Of a stretch of DNA of 64,000 nucleotides, positions 1 through 8,276 are shown one piece after another. The notes beneath the pieces are model-generated. The model saw only the letters and a list, made by a program, of their open reading frames with translations, did not search any database and had not been told where the DNA came from. Each line of letters starts with the position of its first letter. Position 1 is the first letter of the stretch. Origin of the DNA: a bacterium (GTDB lineage: Bacteria > Krumholzibacteriota > Krumholzibacteriia > LZORAL124-64-63). Both the position numbers and the translations under genes were made by a program. Location: contig JADJCK010000014.1 of NCBI GenBank assembly GCA_016703265.1, positions 29,312-93,311 of the forward strand, in the 5' to 3' direction.

Positions 1-2074
1 TGAACTGCGTCAGGCGGTACTCGCCGTCCAGGTGGCCGTGGCCGTCGCCGGCGTCCTCGTAGAGCGCCCCGACGGCGCGGCCCTGCGCATCGGGATTGAC
101 GAGCAGTTCGACCTCTTCGAGCGCTTTCTCGTCCGACCACTGCACGAGCGGCCCGAGCGGCAGTGCGGCCCCTTCGCGCAGGAACAGGCGCGGCAGGTCG
201 GCGTCGGTCAGGTCACCGTCCACGAGCGAGATCTCGCGCCAGTTGCCGCGCGGGAACGCCGGCAACGGAGCGGCCGGGTCGCGCCGGCCCGGCTTCACGT
301 TGGCCACCACGAGCAGGTCGTCGCCGAGCAGGAAGGCGTCGTCGACATCGCGCAGCGCCGGGTCGGCCGGGTCGGCGAAGAAGACCGGCCGCGCGATGGG
401 CAGGCCGCTGCGTGCGGCCTCGCGCGCCAGCGTGTAGAAGTACGGCAGCAGGCGGTAGCGACGCTGCAGGGCCAGGCGGCAGGTGTTCTCGACGTCCTTG
501 CCGAACGACCACGGTTCCTTGTCGATGTTACCCTTGCCGGTGTGTCCGCGCGCGAACGGCAGCAGCGCGCCGACACCCATCCAGCGCGCGTACAGCGGGC
601 CGTCGCCGGGGCCGACAAAGCCGCCGATGTCCGGACCGCTCAGCGGCTGCCCCGACAGGCCCAGGTTCAGGACCATCGACAGCGACATGTCGAGGTGGTC
701 CCAGCTGGCCGTGTTGTCGCCCGTCCACGTCGCGGCCCAGCGCTGGCCGCCGAGGTGCGAGGCTCGGGTCAGCACGAACGGTCTCTGCCGCGGGCGCGCC
801 TGTTCGAAGCCCTCGTACGTCGCGCGCGACATCAGCATGCCGTAGACGTTGTGGTAGCGCGCATGCGTGCCGGTGCCGCCCAGCTCCGGGTCGGCGCGAT
901 GCACGTTGGTGACCGGCATCGTGTGGCCGTCGACGTTGAAGACGGCCGGCTCGTTCATGTCGTTCCAGATGCCGTCCAGGCCCAGGCTGAGGAACTGCCC
1001 GTAGAGGCCGCCCCACCAGGCCCGCACGCGTTCGATCGTGAAGTCGGGGAACACGCAGTTGCCCGGCCAGACCGAACCCTGGTAGGGCTTGCCTGCCGGC
1101 GTCTGCACCCAGGCGTCGAGCGCGTCGCCCGTCTCGAACACGTGGTAGCCGCTCTCCTGCTTGATGCCCGGGTCGATGATGGCCACGGTGCGGAAGCCCT
1201 GCGCCTGCAGCTCGCCGTCCAGTCCGCGCAGGTCGGGAAACGCGTTCGCATCGACCGTGAAGCAGCGGAAGCCGTCCATGTAGTCGATGTCGAGCCAGAT
1301 GACGTCGCAGGGGATGGCGCGGCTGCGGAAGCCGTCGGCGATCTCGCGCACGCGATCGTCGGGTGTGTAGGAATAGCGGCACTGGTGGTAGCCCAGGGCC
1401 CAGCGAGGCGGCAGGTGCATGGTGCCCGTCAGCGCGGCCAGGGCGCGGACGACGTCCTGCGGCGATGCGCCCTCGATGACGATCACCGCGAACTCCGGCC
1501 CCGCCGCCTCGAAACGGATGCCCTGGTTCAGGTCGATCAGGCAGCGCTCCGGCGTGTCGGCCAGCACGCCGTACGCCGAGCCGTCGCTCCGGACGGCCAG
1601 CACCCAGGGGTGCGACTGGTACAGGCTGAGCTCGGCGCGCTGCCAGCCGTAGGCATCGGTGTTCCAGGCAACGGTGCGCGTGCGGTTGCGGCGCAGGCCG
1701 CCGGCCACCTCGCCGGTGCCGTAGAGGTCGGTGCCTTCGGCCACCGGCAGCCAGGCGGCTGCGCGGCCCTGGACCCTGGAGAACACGGGCGTGCGCACCG
1801 CGTCGGCCGACCAGTCCGGCGGCGGCGGGCCGTCGGGGCGCAGCGGCGCCTGCAGGCACAGCGACGGCGGCGCCTGGTCACGCGCGGCGGCCGAGGCATG
1901 GAAGACGACGGCGCGGGTGCCGGGCACGGGCTCGGGCAGGGATTGTCCCGCCGGGGGCGTGGGCGCTGCCGCCTGGGCACGTGCTGCAGGCACGGCCGCG
2001 AACACGGCGAGCACGGCAACGAGCGCTGCCGGCACGAGGGCACAGGACATGGTCGAGCGTCGGGTCAGGCTCAT
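1..2074 (-). CDS. Glycoside hydrolase family 31 alpha-glucosidase-like enzyme, 3' end cut by window edge
   Basis: Reading leftward from ATG 2072-2074, about 691 codons stay open to the window edge, so the C-terminus is missing. A signal-peptide-like start (basic residues, then an Ala/Val/Leu-rich core to about residue 35) suggests export. The GH31 nucleophile motif IWNDMNEP is present with Asp372 as predicted nucleophile; WTGDN around Asp453 matches the family acid/base. GH31 enzymes release terminal alpha-linked glucose or xylose from oligosaccharides by retention; the exact substrate cannot be read here. The region after the catalytic barrel (from about residue 550) has the beta-sandwich character of the family. 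It lies upstream of and on the same strand as the endonuclease gene's far end but is separated from it by a strong hairpin, so it is probably its own transcription unit. Family assignment is secure; specificity is not. Confidence 0.9.
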   Translation of the reverse strand, partial: MSLTRRSTMSCALVPAALVAVLAVFAAVPAARAQAAAPTPPAGQSLPEPVPGTRAVVFHASAAARDQAPPSLCLQAPLRPDGPPPPDWSADAVRTPVFSRVQGRAAAWLPVAEGTDLYGTGEVAGGLRRNRTRTVAWNTDAYGWQRAELSLYQSHPWVLAVRSDGSAYGVLADTPERCLIDLNQGIRFEAAGPEFAVIVIEGASPQDVVRALAALTGTMHLPPRWALGYHQCRYSYTPDDRVREIADGFRSRAIPCDVIWLDIDYMDGFRCFTVDANAFPDLRGLDGELQAQGFRTVAIIDPGIKQESGYHVFETGDALDAWVQTPAGKPYQGSVWPGNCVFPDFTIERVRAWWGGLYGQFLSLGLDGIWNDMNEPAVFNVDGHTMPVTNVHRADPELGGTGTHARYHNVYGMLMSRATYEGFEQARPRQRPFVLTRASHLGGQRWAATWTGDNTASWDHLDMSLSMVLNLGLSGQPLSGPDIGGFVGPGDGPLYARWMGVGALLPFARGHTGKGNIDKEPWSFGKDVENTCRLALQRRYRLLPYFYTLAREAARSGLPIARPVFFADPADPALRDVDDAFLLGDDLLVVANVKPGRRDPAAPLPAFPRGNWREISLVDGDLTDADLPRLFLREGAALPLGPLVQWSDEKALEEVELLVNPDAQGRAVGALYEDAGDGHGHLDGEYRLTQF

Positions 2075-2158
2075 GGCGGGCTGTTCCTTCCACCGGGTTT
2101 GCCGCAGCATAGCGTCTGCCGGCGCGGGGCTCAAGACCGGTGGCCACGTTGGGGGAAA

Positions 2159-2195
2159 GCAACCGGCCGGGGGTCCGCAGTCCCCCGGCCGTTGC
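2159..2195 (-). terminator. GC-rich hairpin after endonuclease I gene
   Basis: Arms of about 14 bp (GCAACCGGCCGGGGG against CCCCCGGCCGTTGC, one bulged C) flank a 7-nt loop. On the minus strand it falls 38 bp after the endonuclease stop and before the GH31 start, and is followed by GCTTTCCCCC rather than a clean T-run. It is a plausible intrinsic terminator, weakly T-tailed. Confidence 0.6.
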
Positions 2196-2232
2196 CGCCG
2201 CCCGAAGGCGGCCGCCACCTGTTGAAGGGCGG

Positions 2233-3402
2233 CTATTTGAGCAGGATGGCCGGCTTGGTGTCGATGCCGGCGCTGTTCTGCACGCGGAAGAAGTAGGCGC
2301 CGCTCGCGACGGAGCCGCCCGCCTCGTCGGTGCCGTCCCAGCGCAGCACGTGCTCGCCGGCGTCATAACTGTCGTTGAGCAGCACGCGCACCAGGCGACC
2401 ACCCACCGTGAACACTTCCACGCGCACCTGGCCCGCCTCCGGCAGGCTGAAGGCGATGTTCGTGTTCGGGTTGAACGGGTTCGGGTAGATCGACTGGATC
2501 TCGGCCGCCGCCAGCGGCAGGTCGCCCACGCCGCTGATGTAGCCCTGGAAGATCGGCAGCACCCACTCCGGGTGGTCGATGAACGGATTCCGGTTGTGCT
2601 GGTACGTGTAGACGATGTCGTTGCGGTTCCGCTCGCGATCGCTCACGGGGTCCTGCACGTGCCACTGCAGCAGCGTGGTGAGGATGCCCATGTAGGCCAC
2701 GTCGAGGTTCACGCCCGTGTTCGAGGCGACGATCAGGTTGATGTCGTCGGTCAGGATCAGGTCCGGCTCCGTGCCGTCGCCCTCGTAGCGCACATCGAAA
2801 TAGAGCAGCGCGCGGGCAACGTCGCCGCGGCGGCCGGTCCAGGTCTCCCAGCGCCCCTCGGGCAGGATGTTCTGGCGGTAGTTGGTGCCCGATTCGCCGT
2901 TGTAGACAGCCGTGGGGTACGACTGCGTGATGACCGTGCAGGTGTCGTAGACGTTGTTGCTGCGCGAGCTGTTGTAGCTGCTGTTGCACAGGAAGAGCAT
3001 GTGGCAGTCGCTGTACGGCAGCACCGACGAGCCGTCGTTGGGGAATCCAAAGCTCTTCGGCCAGGTGTGCTCGCGGTCGTACTCGGCATTGCCGGCGCCG
3101 TACTTGATGTACGAGGTGTTCTTGTAGACGTCGATGATGCGTCCGCTGTCGAGCGGGTCCTGGTCGGCCAGTTCGAGTACGTTCCAGGTGTCGGTCGAGG
3201 CGGCGGTGTACGGGATCTTCACATGCCCGGCCCGGATCACCGTGTGAAGCGTGGCCCGCAGGGTGGCCGGCGTCGTGGTGTCGACCGCGTCGTAGTAGCC
3301 GATCGGCGCGTCGGCCTGCGCGACCGCGGCGGCCAGCAGCGAGATGATGACAGCGCACGACCGCACCGGGCCCCAGGGCCGCAAATTGTTCCTGAACAGC
3401 AT
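2233..3402 (-). CDS. Secreted endonuclease I family nuclease with FlgD-like C-terminal domain
   Basis: The 389-residue product has a signal peptide (residues 1-31), an endonuclease I domain (about 33-285) and a C-terminal FlgD-like Ig domain (about 300-389) beginning at YPNPFNPNTNI. The nuclease hallmarks are YDREHTWPKS with His112 as predicted catalytic residue, and ERNRNDIVYTYQHNRNPFID, the conserved Asn/His/Arg metal-site segment. The family (Vibrio/E. coli EndA relatives) cleaves DNA nonspecifically in periplasm or outside the cell, usually for nutrient or phosphate scavenging. An upstream in-frame ATG at 3454-3456 exists, but the start at 3400-3402 gives the better signal peptide and has a GGTGG sequence in front. 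The tail suggests sorting to the surface or medium. Confidence in family is high. Confidence 0.9.
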   Translation of the reverse strand: MLFRNNLRPWGPVRSCAVIISLLAAAVAQADAPIGYYDAVDTTTPATLRATLHTVIRAGHVKIPYTAASTDTWNVLELADQDPLDSGRIIDVYKNTSYIKYGAGNAEYDREHTWPKSFGFPNDGSSVLPYSDCHMLFLCNSSYNSSRSNNVYDTCTVITQSYPTAVYNGESGTNYRQNILPEGRWETWTGRRGDVARALLYFDVRYEGDGTEPDLILTDDINLIVASNTGVNLDVAYMGILTTLLQWHVQDPVSDRERNRNDIVYTYQHNRNPFIDHPEWVLPIFQGYISGVGDLPLAAAEIQSIYPNPFNPNTNIAFSLPEAGQVRVEVFTVGGRLVRVLLNDSYDAGEHVLRWDGTDEAGGSVASGAYFFRVQNSAGIDTKPAILLK

Positions 3403-3535
3403 GTTAACCACCAGGTTCCGTGTTGGCCCACTTGCGTGGGACCGGGCTCCCCCCATCCGGCGATCGATTCTGCATAATCATAACATTACTTGACGGGCAA
3501 TACAATAGGTTCCGGCACCGGGCCCCGGCCGGCGT

Positions 3536-4714
3536 TCACACCCGCCAGGCCCAGCCCCGACGGTACAGCACCCAGGCAACCGTCATCCAGACCAGGACCT
3601 GGGCGCTCGCAAACAACACCGATCCCCATTCGGGGCCTGCCCAGGGCACGAAAGCGTGGCGGTAAAGCAGCGTGCGCAGCGTGGTGGGCGTGCCGCCGGC
3701 GAGGCTCCAGCGCGCGTTCACGAGCAGGCGCGCCAGAAGGCCCGAGCCGAAGAACATCAGCATGGGGTTGAATCCGAACGCCTCGAAGGGAAGCATCGGG
3801 CGACGCCAGCCGCGGATGTCGACCAGCCACGCCACCGCCGCCAGGGCGACACAGGCCAGGCCGCCCGTCAGGAGTACGTAGGTGGCGGTCCAGAGCGACT
3901 TGTTGACCGGCTCGAGGGGCGCCAGAAGCCGGCCGACCGCAGCCAGTCCGGCTCCGGCCAGGGCGAGGGCGGCCAACCGGCGCGTCGCCAGCGGCGCCCG
4001 CCCGAGCCAAGACACCACCGCGAACCCGAACAGCGTGGTCAGGGTCGCCGTGAGCGTCGACAGCAGCCCCTCGGGATCGCTGCCGCCATCGACGCCGACG
4101 CTCAGCATGTGCCCGGCGCCGAGCACCTGGAGGTCGATCCAGCGGGCAAGATTGTCGGCCGCCTCGAAGCTGCCGCCACCCCACCCGTCGAGCAGTGGCG
4201 CGCGCATGGCGACTTCATAGAGGAGCAGGAGAACGGCGGCGGCCGCGATGCGGCGGCGCTGACCGGGCCAGGCGACGATGATGGTCGAGGCCAGCAGCCA
4301 GCAGCCGCCGATGCGCTGCAGCACGCCCGGCAACCGGAGATGGCTGAAGCTGTCCGCCACGGACTGCAGGGTGAACGCGCGTGCCGCGGTGGGGTCGAGC
4401 GGAAGGCCGAAAGGAAAGGCGTTCAGCACGAGCCCGATCAGGATGATGAGGCCGCCCCGGCGCAGCGAGTGTCGCAGCAGGCTTGCCCGTGCCTCGCCGT
4501 CACGCAGGCGCCGCTCCAGGCTCAGGGCCATGGCCCCGCCCATCGCGAACAGGAAGAACGGGAACACCAGGTCCGTCAGCGTGCAGCCGTGCCAGGCGGC
4601 GTGCCGCAACTGGGAACTGAGGCTCCACTCCCATGATCCGGGGTTGTTGACCTGGATCATGAGCGCGACGGTCAGGCCGCGCAGCACGTCCAGGGAGACC
4701 AGTCTGTGACGCAT
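3536..4714 (-). CDS. HGSNAT/DUF5009-like membrane acyltransferase
   Basis: The 392-residue protein has about ten hydrophobic segments. It opens with RLVSLDVLRGLTVALMI followed by an AWHGCTLTDLVFPFFLF segment (His42), the signature of the DUF1624/DUF5009 family related to human heparan-alpha-glucosaminide N-acetyltransferase, where a membrane-adjacent His carries the acetyl group. Bacterial members are thought to acetylate sugars across the cytoplasmic membrane, but substrates are mostly unproven. A TTG at 4787-4789 would add 25 residues; ATG 4712-4714 is preferred because it starts right at the conserved domain. It is downstream of and co-oriented with the unknown membrane protein (71 bp gap), so they may be cotranscribed. 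With GH31 and a PNGase F-like protein nearby, a role in glycan handling is possible but inferred. Confidence 0.82.
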   Translation of the reverse strand: MRHRLVSLDVLRGLTVALMIQVNNPGSWEWSLSSQLRHAAWHGCTLTDLVFPFFLFAMGGAMALSLERRLRDGEARASLLRHSLRRGGLIILIGLVLNAFPFGLPLDPTAARAFTLQSVADSFSHLRLPGVLQRIGGCWLLASTIIVAWPGQRRRIAAAAVLLLLYEVAMRAPLLDGWGGGSFEAADNLARWIDLQVLGAGHMLSVGVDGGSDPEGLLSTLTATLTTLFGFAVVSWLGRAPLATRRLAALALAGAGLAAVGRLLAPLEPVNKSLWTATYVLLTGGLACVALAAVAWLVDIRGWRRPMLPFEAFGFNPMLMFFGSGLLARLLVNARWSLAGGTPTTLRTLLYRHAFVPWAGPEWGSVLFASAQVLVWMTVAWVLYRRGWAWRV

Positions 4715-4785
4715 GCGGCCATGGTGCACCGGCAATACCGGTGTTGGCGAGTGTTTTCCGGGAACCGCCTCGCGGCCGGTCCTGC

Positions 4786-6003
4786 TCAACGCCCGCCGGC
4801 CGGGCGCGCGCGCGCCAGCGTGCCGTAGTACAGTTCACCGGTGCCCGGGCGCGACGGGTCTGCCGCACGCGAGGACGGCGAGGGAACCGATTCGCCGTCG
4901 CTTCCGGGCCGTGCTGCCGAGGCATCCAGCAGAGCCACGTACGGAGCCAGGCTGAGGTCGAGCCGCTCACGCAGCGCCTTCGCGCCCTGTTCGTCGCCGC
5001 GGATCTCGTGCAGCGCGATCGCCGTCACCGCGTACTCGGCGTGCGCGGAATCGAGCCGGTCGGCCGCCAGTGACAGCTGCAGCGGGATCACGGAGAAGCC
5101 TTCGGCCTGCAGAACCAGCGCCGCATCGCCCAGGTTGCGCGCTGCACGTTCAGGATTGCCGGCCACCGCCAGCGCCGCACAGGAGACTCCGAGGGCCACG
5201 GCAAACCAGTCGCCGTGGCCACGGGCCAGGGCCGGAGCCGGCGCGAGTCGGCGCGCACCCTCGAGTGCCTGCACCAGCCAGGCCAGGGCGCCGAGCACGA
5301 CGGCCCCTGCAGCCATCAGGATCGAGAACTCGAGCAGGTCTGCGGCCGCGCGGTCGGGCACCGTCGTGGCCAGGTGGCGCCACATGTCCATGGCGTTTCC
5401 CAGCACGGCCACACCAAGGGCCGCCGGCCACAGGGCCCACAACCACAGCGAGGCGCGCCACCGGCTGCCACCGACAAGCATGCCGCAGCCGGGAGCGATC
5501 AGGCCCAGCGCGCACACGGCCAGGCGCGAACGCAACCAGCGGTTCTGCCGATGCGGCGGCGGCACCTGCGCGGCGGCGAACTGCACCGCGCGCGCCCAGG
5601 CGCTGAAGCCGCCGATGGTCGCCAGCGCGGCGAGCGTGCCCCAGGCCAACGGCGTCGCCAGCGTGGTGACGGGCACGAACCGGGAGTACGGCACCAGGGC
5701 GATCACGGCGCCGGCCAGGGCCGATGCGATACCGAGCGTCAACCAGCCGTGATGTCGTCGACCATCGGGCGTCAACAGCAGCGCAGCCGGCCCCAGCAGC
5801 CAGGTCAACCCCAGCAGCAGGGCATAGTGCATGGTCGGTGCGGTCGCGGGGGACGACGCGGCGGAGGCGTCGCGACGCGGCATCTGGTACGGTCCGCGGG
5901 CCGTCAGCGGGGTGATGGGCGTGGAGGTCGCTTTCCGGGTGCGGTCCCTGATGTCCAGGACGTCCCCGGCTTCCATCACGTTGAGCTTCTCGTCGTTCCT
6001 CAT
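4786..6003 (-). CDS. Polytopic membrane protein of unknown function
   Basis: I do not recognise this 405-residue protein. A hydrophilic N-terminus of about 58 residues is followed by seven or eight hydrophobic segments (roughly residues 60-310), then a soluble C-terminus of about 90 residues with a helical LRERLDLSLAPYVALLD stretch and a Ser/Pro/Arg-rich tail. The start at ATG 6001-6003 is supported by GGGGAAGG about 5 bases upstream. A longer open frame continues to 7155 but is antisense to the PNGase F-like gene and is rejected as coding. The gene is divergent from that lipoprotein gene, with a perfect palindrome between them, and lies 71 bp upstream of the HGSNAT-like gene on the same strand. 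No function is proposed. Confidence 0.75.
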   Translation of the reverse strand: MRNDEKLNVMEAGDVLDIRDRTRKATSTPITPLTARGPYQMPRRDASAASSPATAPTMHYALLLGLTWLLGPAALLLTPDGRRHHGWLTLGIASALAGAVIALVPYSRFVPVTTLATPLAWGTLAALATIGGFSAWARAVQFAAAQVPPPHRQNRWLRSRLAVCALGLIAPGCGMLVGGSRWRASLWLWALWPAALGVAVLGNAMDMWRHLATTVPDRAAADLLEFSILMAAGAVVLGALAWLVQALEGARRLAPAPALARGHGDWFAVALGVSCAALAVAGNPERAARNLGDAALVLQAEGFSVIPLQLSLAADRLDSAHAEYAVTAIALHEIRGDEQGAKALRERLDLSLAPYVALLDASAARPGSDGESVPSPSSRAADPSRPGTGELYYGTLARARPAGGR

Positions 6004-6061
6004 GGGTCCTTCCCCGGGCCATCGCCTTGACGGGTGTTGCGCCCGACCGGGCATCTCTGTG

Positions 6062-6087
6062 GGGAACGTCGTGCAAGCGACGTTCCC
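6062..6087. promoter_or_regulatory. Perfect 10-6-10 inverted repeat in divergent intergenic region
   Basis: GGGAACGTCG is separated by TGCAAG from its exact reverse complement CGACGTTCCC. It sits between two divergently transcribed starts (6003 minus, 6181 plus), where a terminator would make no sense, so an operator for one or both genes is the simplest reading. A TATGCT hexamer at 6106-6111 could be a -10 for the plus-strand gene. Confidence 0.5.
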
Positions 6088-6180
6088 AGCCGCCGCCGCA
6101 CCGTGTATGCTCGTCGGCGCGGCCAGGACAAGCGCACCTGCAATGACACATCGGTGGCAACGGGCAAGGGAGTTCGCGGC

Positions 6181-7197
6181 ATGACCGGAAGCACGGGACG
6201 ATGGCGGGAGGGCGCAGTGGCCGTGTGCCTCGGGGTGATGCTGGCGGGATGCGGCGCGCGCGTCGAGTCGCCGCCGCCGCTTGTGGTGCCGCTGTTCGAG
6301 AACGTGACCGTGCACTTCACCCCTGCCGACAGCACGCGCTACGACACGCCGGTGGCCACGGCGCGCGACAACGGCCGCGTGATGGCCACCTACCGCGAAC
6401 TCTCTCCCCCGCGCGGACCGGCGAAGGTGACGTTGCGCCTGGCGGTGCGGCCCATCCGCCAGGACATCCGCAGCGTGGTCGACCGCTGGGACCGCGCCGG
6501 CTCGGTGCGCCTGCTGCGGCCGGGCATGGCGCCGGTCGAGTTGTGCCGCTTCATGACCGCCTACGGCGGCCCCATCGAGCACGAGGTCGATGTCACGCGC
6601 GTGGCGCCGCTCCTGGGCGGGCACTGCGCCTTCGAGGTCTTCATCGACACCTGGGTGACGCCGGCCTGGGAAGTGGATGCGGCCCTGGTGTTCACGGTGG
6701 CGGATGACGGCAGCGTGGCCCGGCCTGCCTGGGCCCACGGCGCCCTGTTGCCGGCCGGGAACCTGACGGCGGCATCGCCCCTGGCCGAGACGACCGTGAC
6801 CGTGCCGGAAGGACTGCGGCGGGTGGAACTGGCCGCCATCTCGACCGGCCACTGCACCGACGGCACCGACGCCGACGAGTTCATCACCAAGGACAACGTC
6901 ATCAGCGTTGACGGGCGCGAAGTGCTGCGCTGGCGGCCGTGGCGCGACGATTGCGATGAACTGCGGGCCATCAACCCGTATTGCGCGCGCTGGTCGGACG
7001 GCTCGTGGAGCAGTGACTACGAGCGCAGCGGCTGGTGCCCGGGCGACGTCGCGCTGCCCCAGGTCGTCGACCTGACGGCCTGGCTGACGCCCGGCACCCA
7101 CACGGTAAGCTGGCGCGTCGAGGACATCCGGCCGGCCAACGCCGAAGGCCATCACGGGTACTGGCGCGTGTCGGCGATGCTGGCGGGGTGGCGCTGA
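6181..7197 (+). CDS. PNGase F-like lipoprotein (peptide-N-glycosidase fold)
   Basis: The 338-residue lipoprotein has the lipobox VMLAGC (lipidated Cys24) and then two beta-sandwich halves matching peptide-N4-(N-acetyl-beta-glucosaminyl)asparagine amidase F. By eye, DRWDRAG (Asp104) aligns with the catalytic Asp60 region of PNGase F, FEVFIDTW (Asp156) with its YTETW segment (Glu118, here Asp), ADEF (Glu233) with its Glu206 region, and SGWCPGDVALP with the conserved GWCPG motif. PNGase F removes N-linked glycans from glycoproteins; this version would act from the cell surface or periplasm. The conservative Glu-to-Asp change could alter activity. GGGAG precedes the ATG. It is followed 92 bp later by the spondin-domain gene on the same strand. 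Confidence 0.83.
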   Translation: MTGSTGRWREGAVAVCLGVMLAGCGARVESPPPLVVPLFENVTVHFTPADSTRYDTPVATARDNGRVMATYRELSPPRGPAKVTLRLAVRPIRQDIRSVVDRWDRAGSVRLLRPGMAPVELCRFMTAYGGPIEHEVDVTRVAPLLGGHCAFEVFIDTWVTPAWEVDAALVFTVADDGSVARPAWAHGALLPAGNLTAASPLAETTVTVPEGLRRVELAAISTGHCTDGTDADEFITKDNVISVDGREVLRWRPWRDDCDELRAINPYCARWSDGSWSSDYERSGWCPGDVALPQVVDLTAWLTPGTHTVSWRVEDIRPANAEGHHGYWRVSAMLAGWR

Positions 7198-7289
7198 CGA
7201 CAGTTACCTTGAGCGCACCCCTGACCCCGCCCGAATTGAACCCGGGGGATCAACAGATCGCCCGTTGCCCTGAGGCCAGGAGGAAAGCC

Positions 7290-8249
7290 ATGAGCGCGTT
7301 CCGTCGTTCCTTCGCTGCCGCCGTTGTGTTGGCCGCCAGCCTTGCTGCGTTTCCAGGCGCGCAGGCCGTCGCCGATCCCGGGGACGCCACCTACGAAGTC
7401 ACCTTCGATGTCAGCTGGAGCGCGGACACGCATCCGGTCATGTTCCCTTCCAATGCGCACTTCTCGGGCCTGGTGGGCGGCACGCACAGCCCTGCCGTCC
7501 AGTTCTGGACGCCCGGCACGCTGGCCAGCCTCGGCATCAAGCGCATGGCCGAGTGGGGCCAGCAGACGACGCTGGCCGGCGAGGTGCAGGCGGCCATCGG
7601 CGCCGGCACGGCCGGCAGCGTGCTCCTGGGACCGGCCATCGCCACGCTGCCAGGCTCGGCCTCGCTGCAGTTCACGGCCACGCCTTCGCATCCGCTGGTG
7701 ACGCTGGTGACGATGATCGCGCCGAGCCCCGACTGGTTCGTGGGCGTGATGGGACTGGACCTGCGCCCGGGCGGCGAATGGGTCGAAGAGGCGACAGCCG
7801 TGCTGTACCCCTGGGACGCGGGCACCGACAGCGGCGCCAGCTACGCCTCGGGGGACATTCCCACGGTGCCGCCGGTGCCGCTGTTCGCGATCATGGACAC
7901 GCCGTTCACGCCCGGCGAACCCCTCGGCACCTTTACATTCCGCCTGCAGTCGGTGGCCGCGGTGCCGCCGGCGCCGACGCTGACGGCACTCGCCTACCCG
8001 AACCCGTTCAACCCGCGCGTGACCATCGACTGGCAGGCGCCACAGGGCACCGATGTGACGGTGACGGTTTTCGACGCGAACGGCCGCCGCGTGCGAGAGG
8101 TCTTCCAGGAGAACAACGCGGCAGAGCGCGGTCGCGCCACCTGGGACGGCAGGGACGACGCCGGCCGCGCGGTGGCGGCCGGATCGTACGTGTATGTGGT
8201 GCAGGCCGGCGAGCAGCGCACCAGTGGCCGCCTGACCCTGGTGAAGTAG
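7290..8249 (+). CDS. Secreted Spondin_N-domain protein with FlgD-like C-terminal domain
   Basis: The 319-residue product has a signal peptide (about 1-29), a Spondin_N domain (about 35-230) and a FlgD-like tail from YPNPFNPRVTI to LTLVK. Spondin hallmarks are YEVTFDVSWSADTHP, FSGLVGGTH, GIKRMAEWG, SPDWFVGVMGLDL and the DAGTDSG loop. In animals this fold mediates extracellular adhesion and binds metal; bacterial copies are uncharacterised and usually exported. The start is clear, with a perfect AGGAGG at 7279-7284. The tail suggests surface delivery by the same route as five other proteins in the window. It could act as an adhesin, but that is inference. Confidence 0.88.
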   Translation: MSAFRRSFAAAVVLAASLAAFPGAQAVADPGDATYEVTFDVSWSADTHPVMFPSNAHFSGLVGGTHSPAVQFWTPGTLASLGIKRMAEWGQQTTLAGEVQAAIGAGTAGSVLLGPAIATLPGSASLQFTATPSHPLVTLVTMIAPSPDWFVGVMGLDLRPGGEWVEEATAVLYPWDAGTDSGASYASGDIPTVPPVPLFAIMDTPFTPGEPLGTFTFRLQSVAAVPPAPTLTALAYPNPFNPRVTIDWQAPQGTDVTVTVFDANGRRVREVFQENNAAERGRATWDGRDDAGRAVAAGSYVYVVQAGEQRTSGRLTLVK

Positions 8250-8276
8250 GCGTACAGACGCCGGGCGCGGCGGACG

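Noticed and set aside
4787..4789. TTG start for the HGSNAT-like gene overlapping the upstream stop
   Set aside because: The added 25 residues are polar and unlike the family start; ATG 4712-4714 begins right at the conserved domain.
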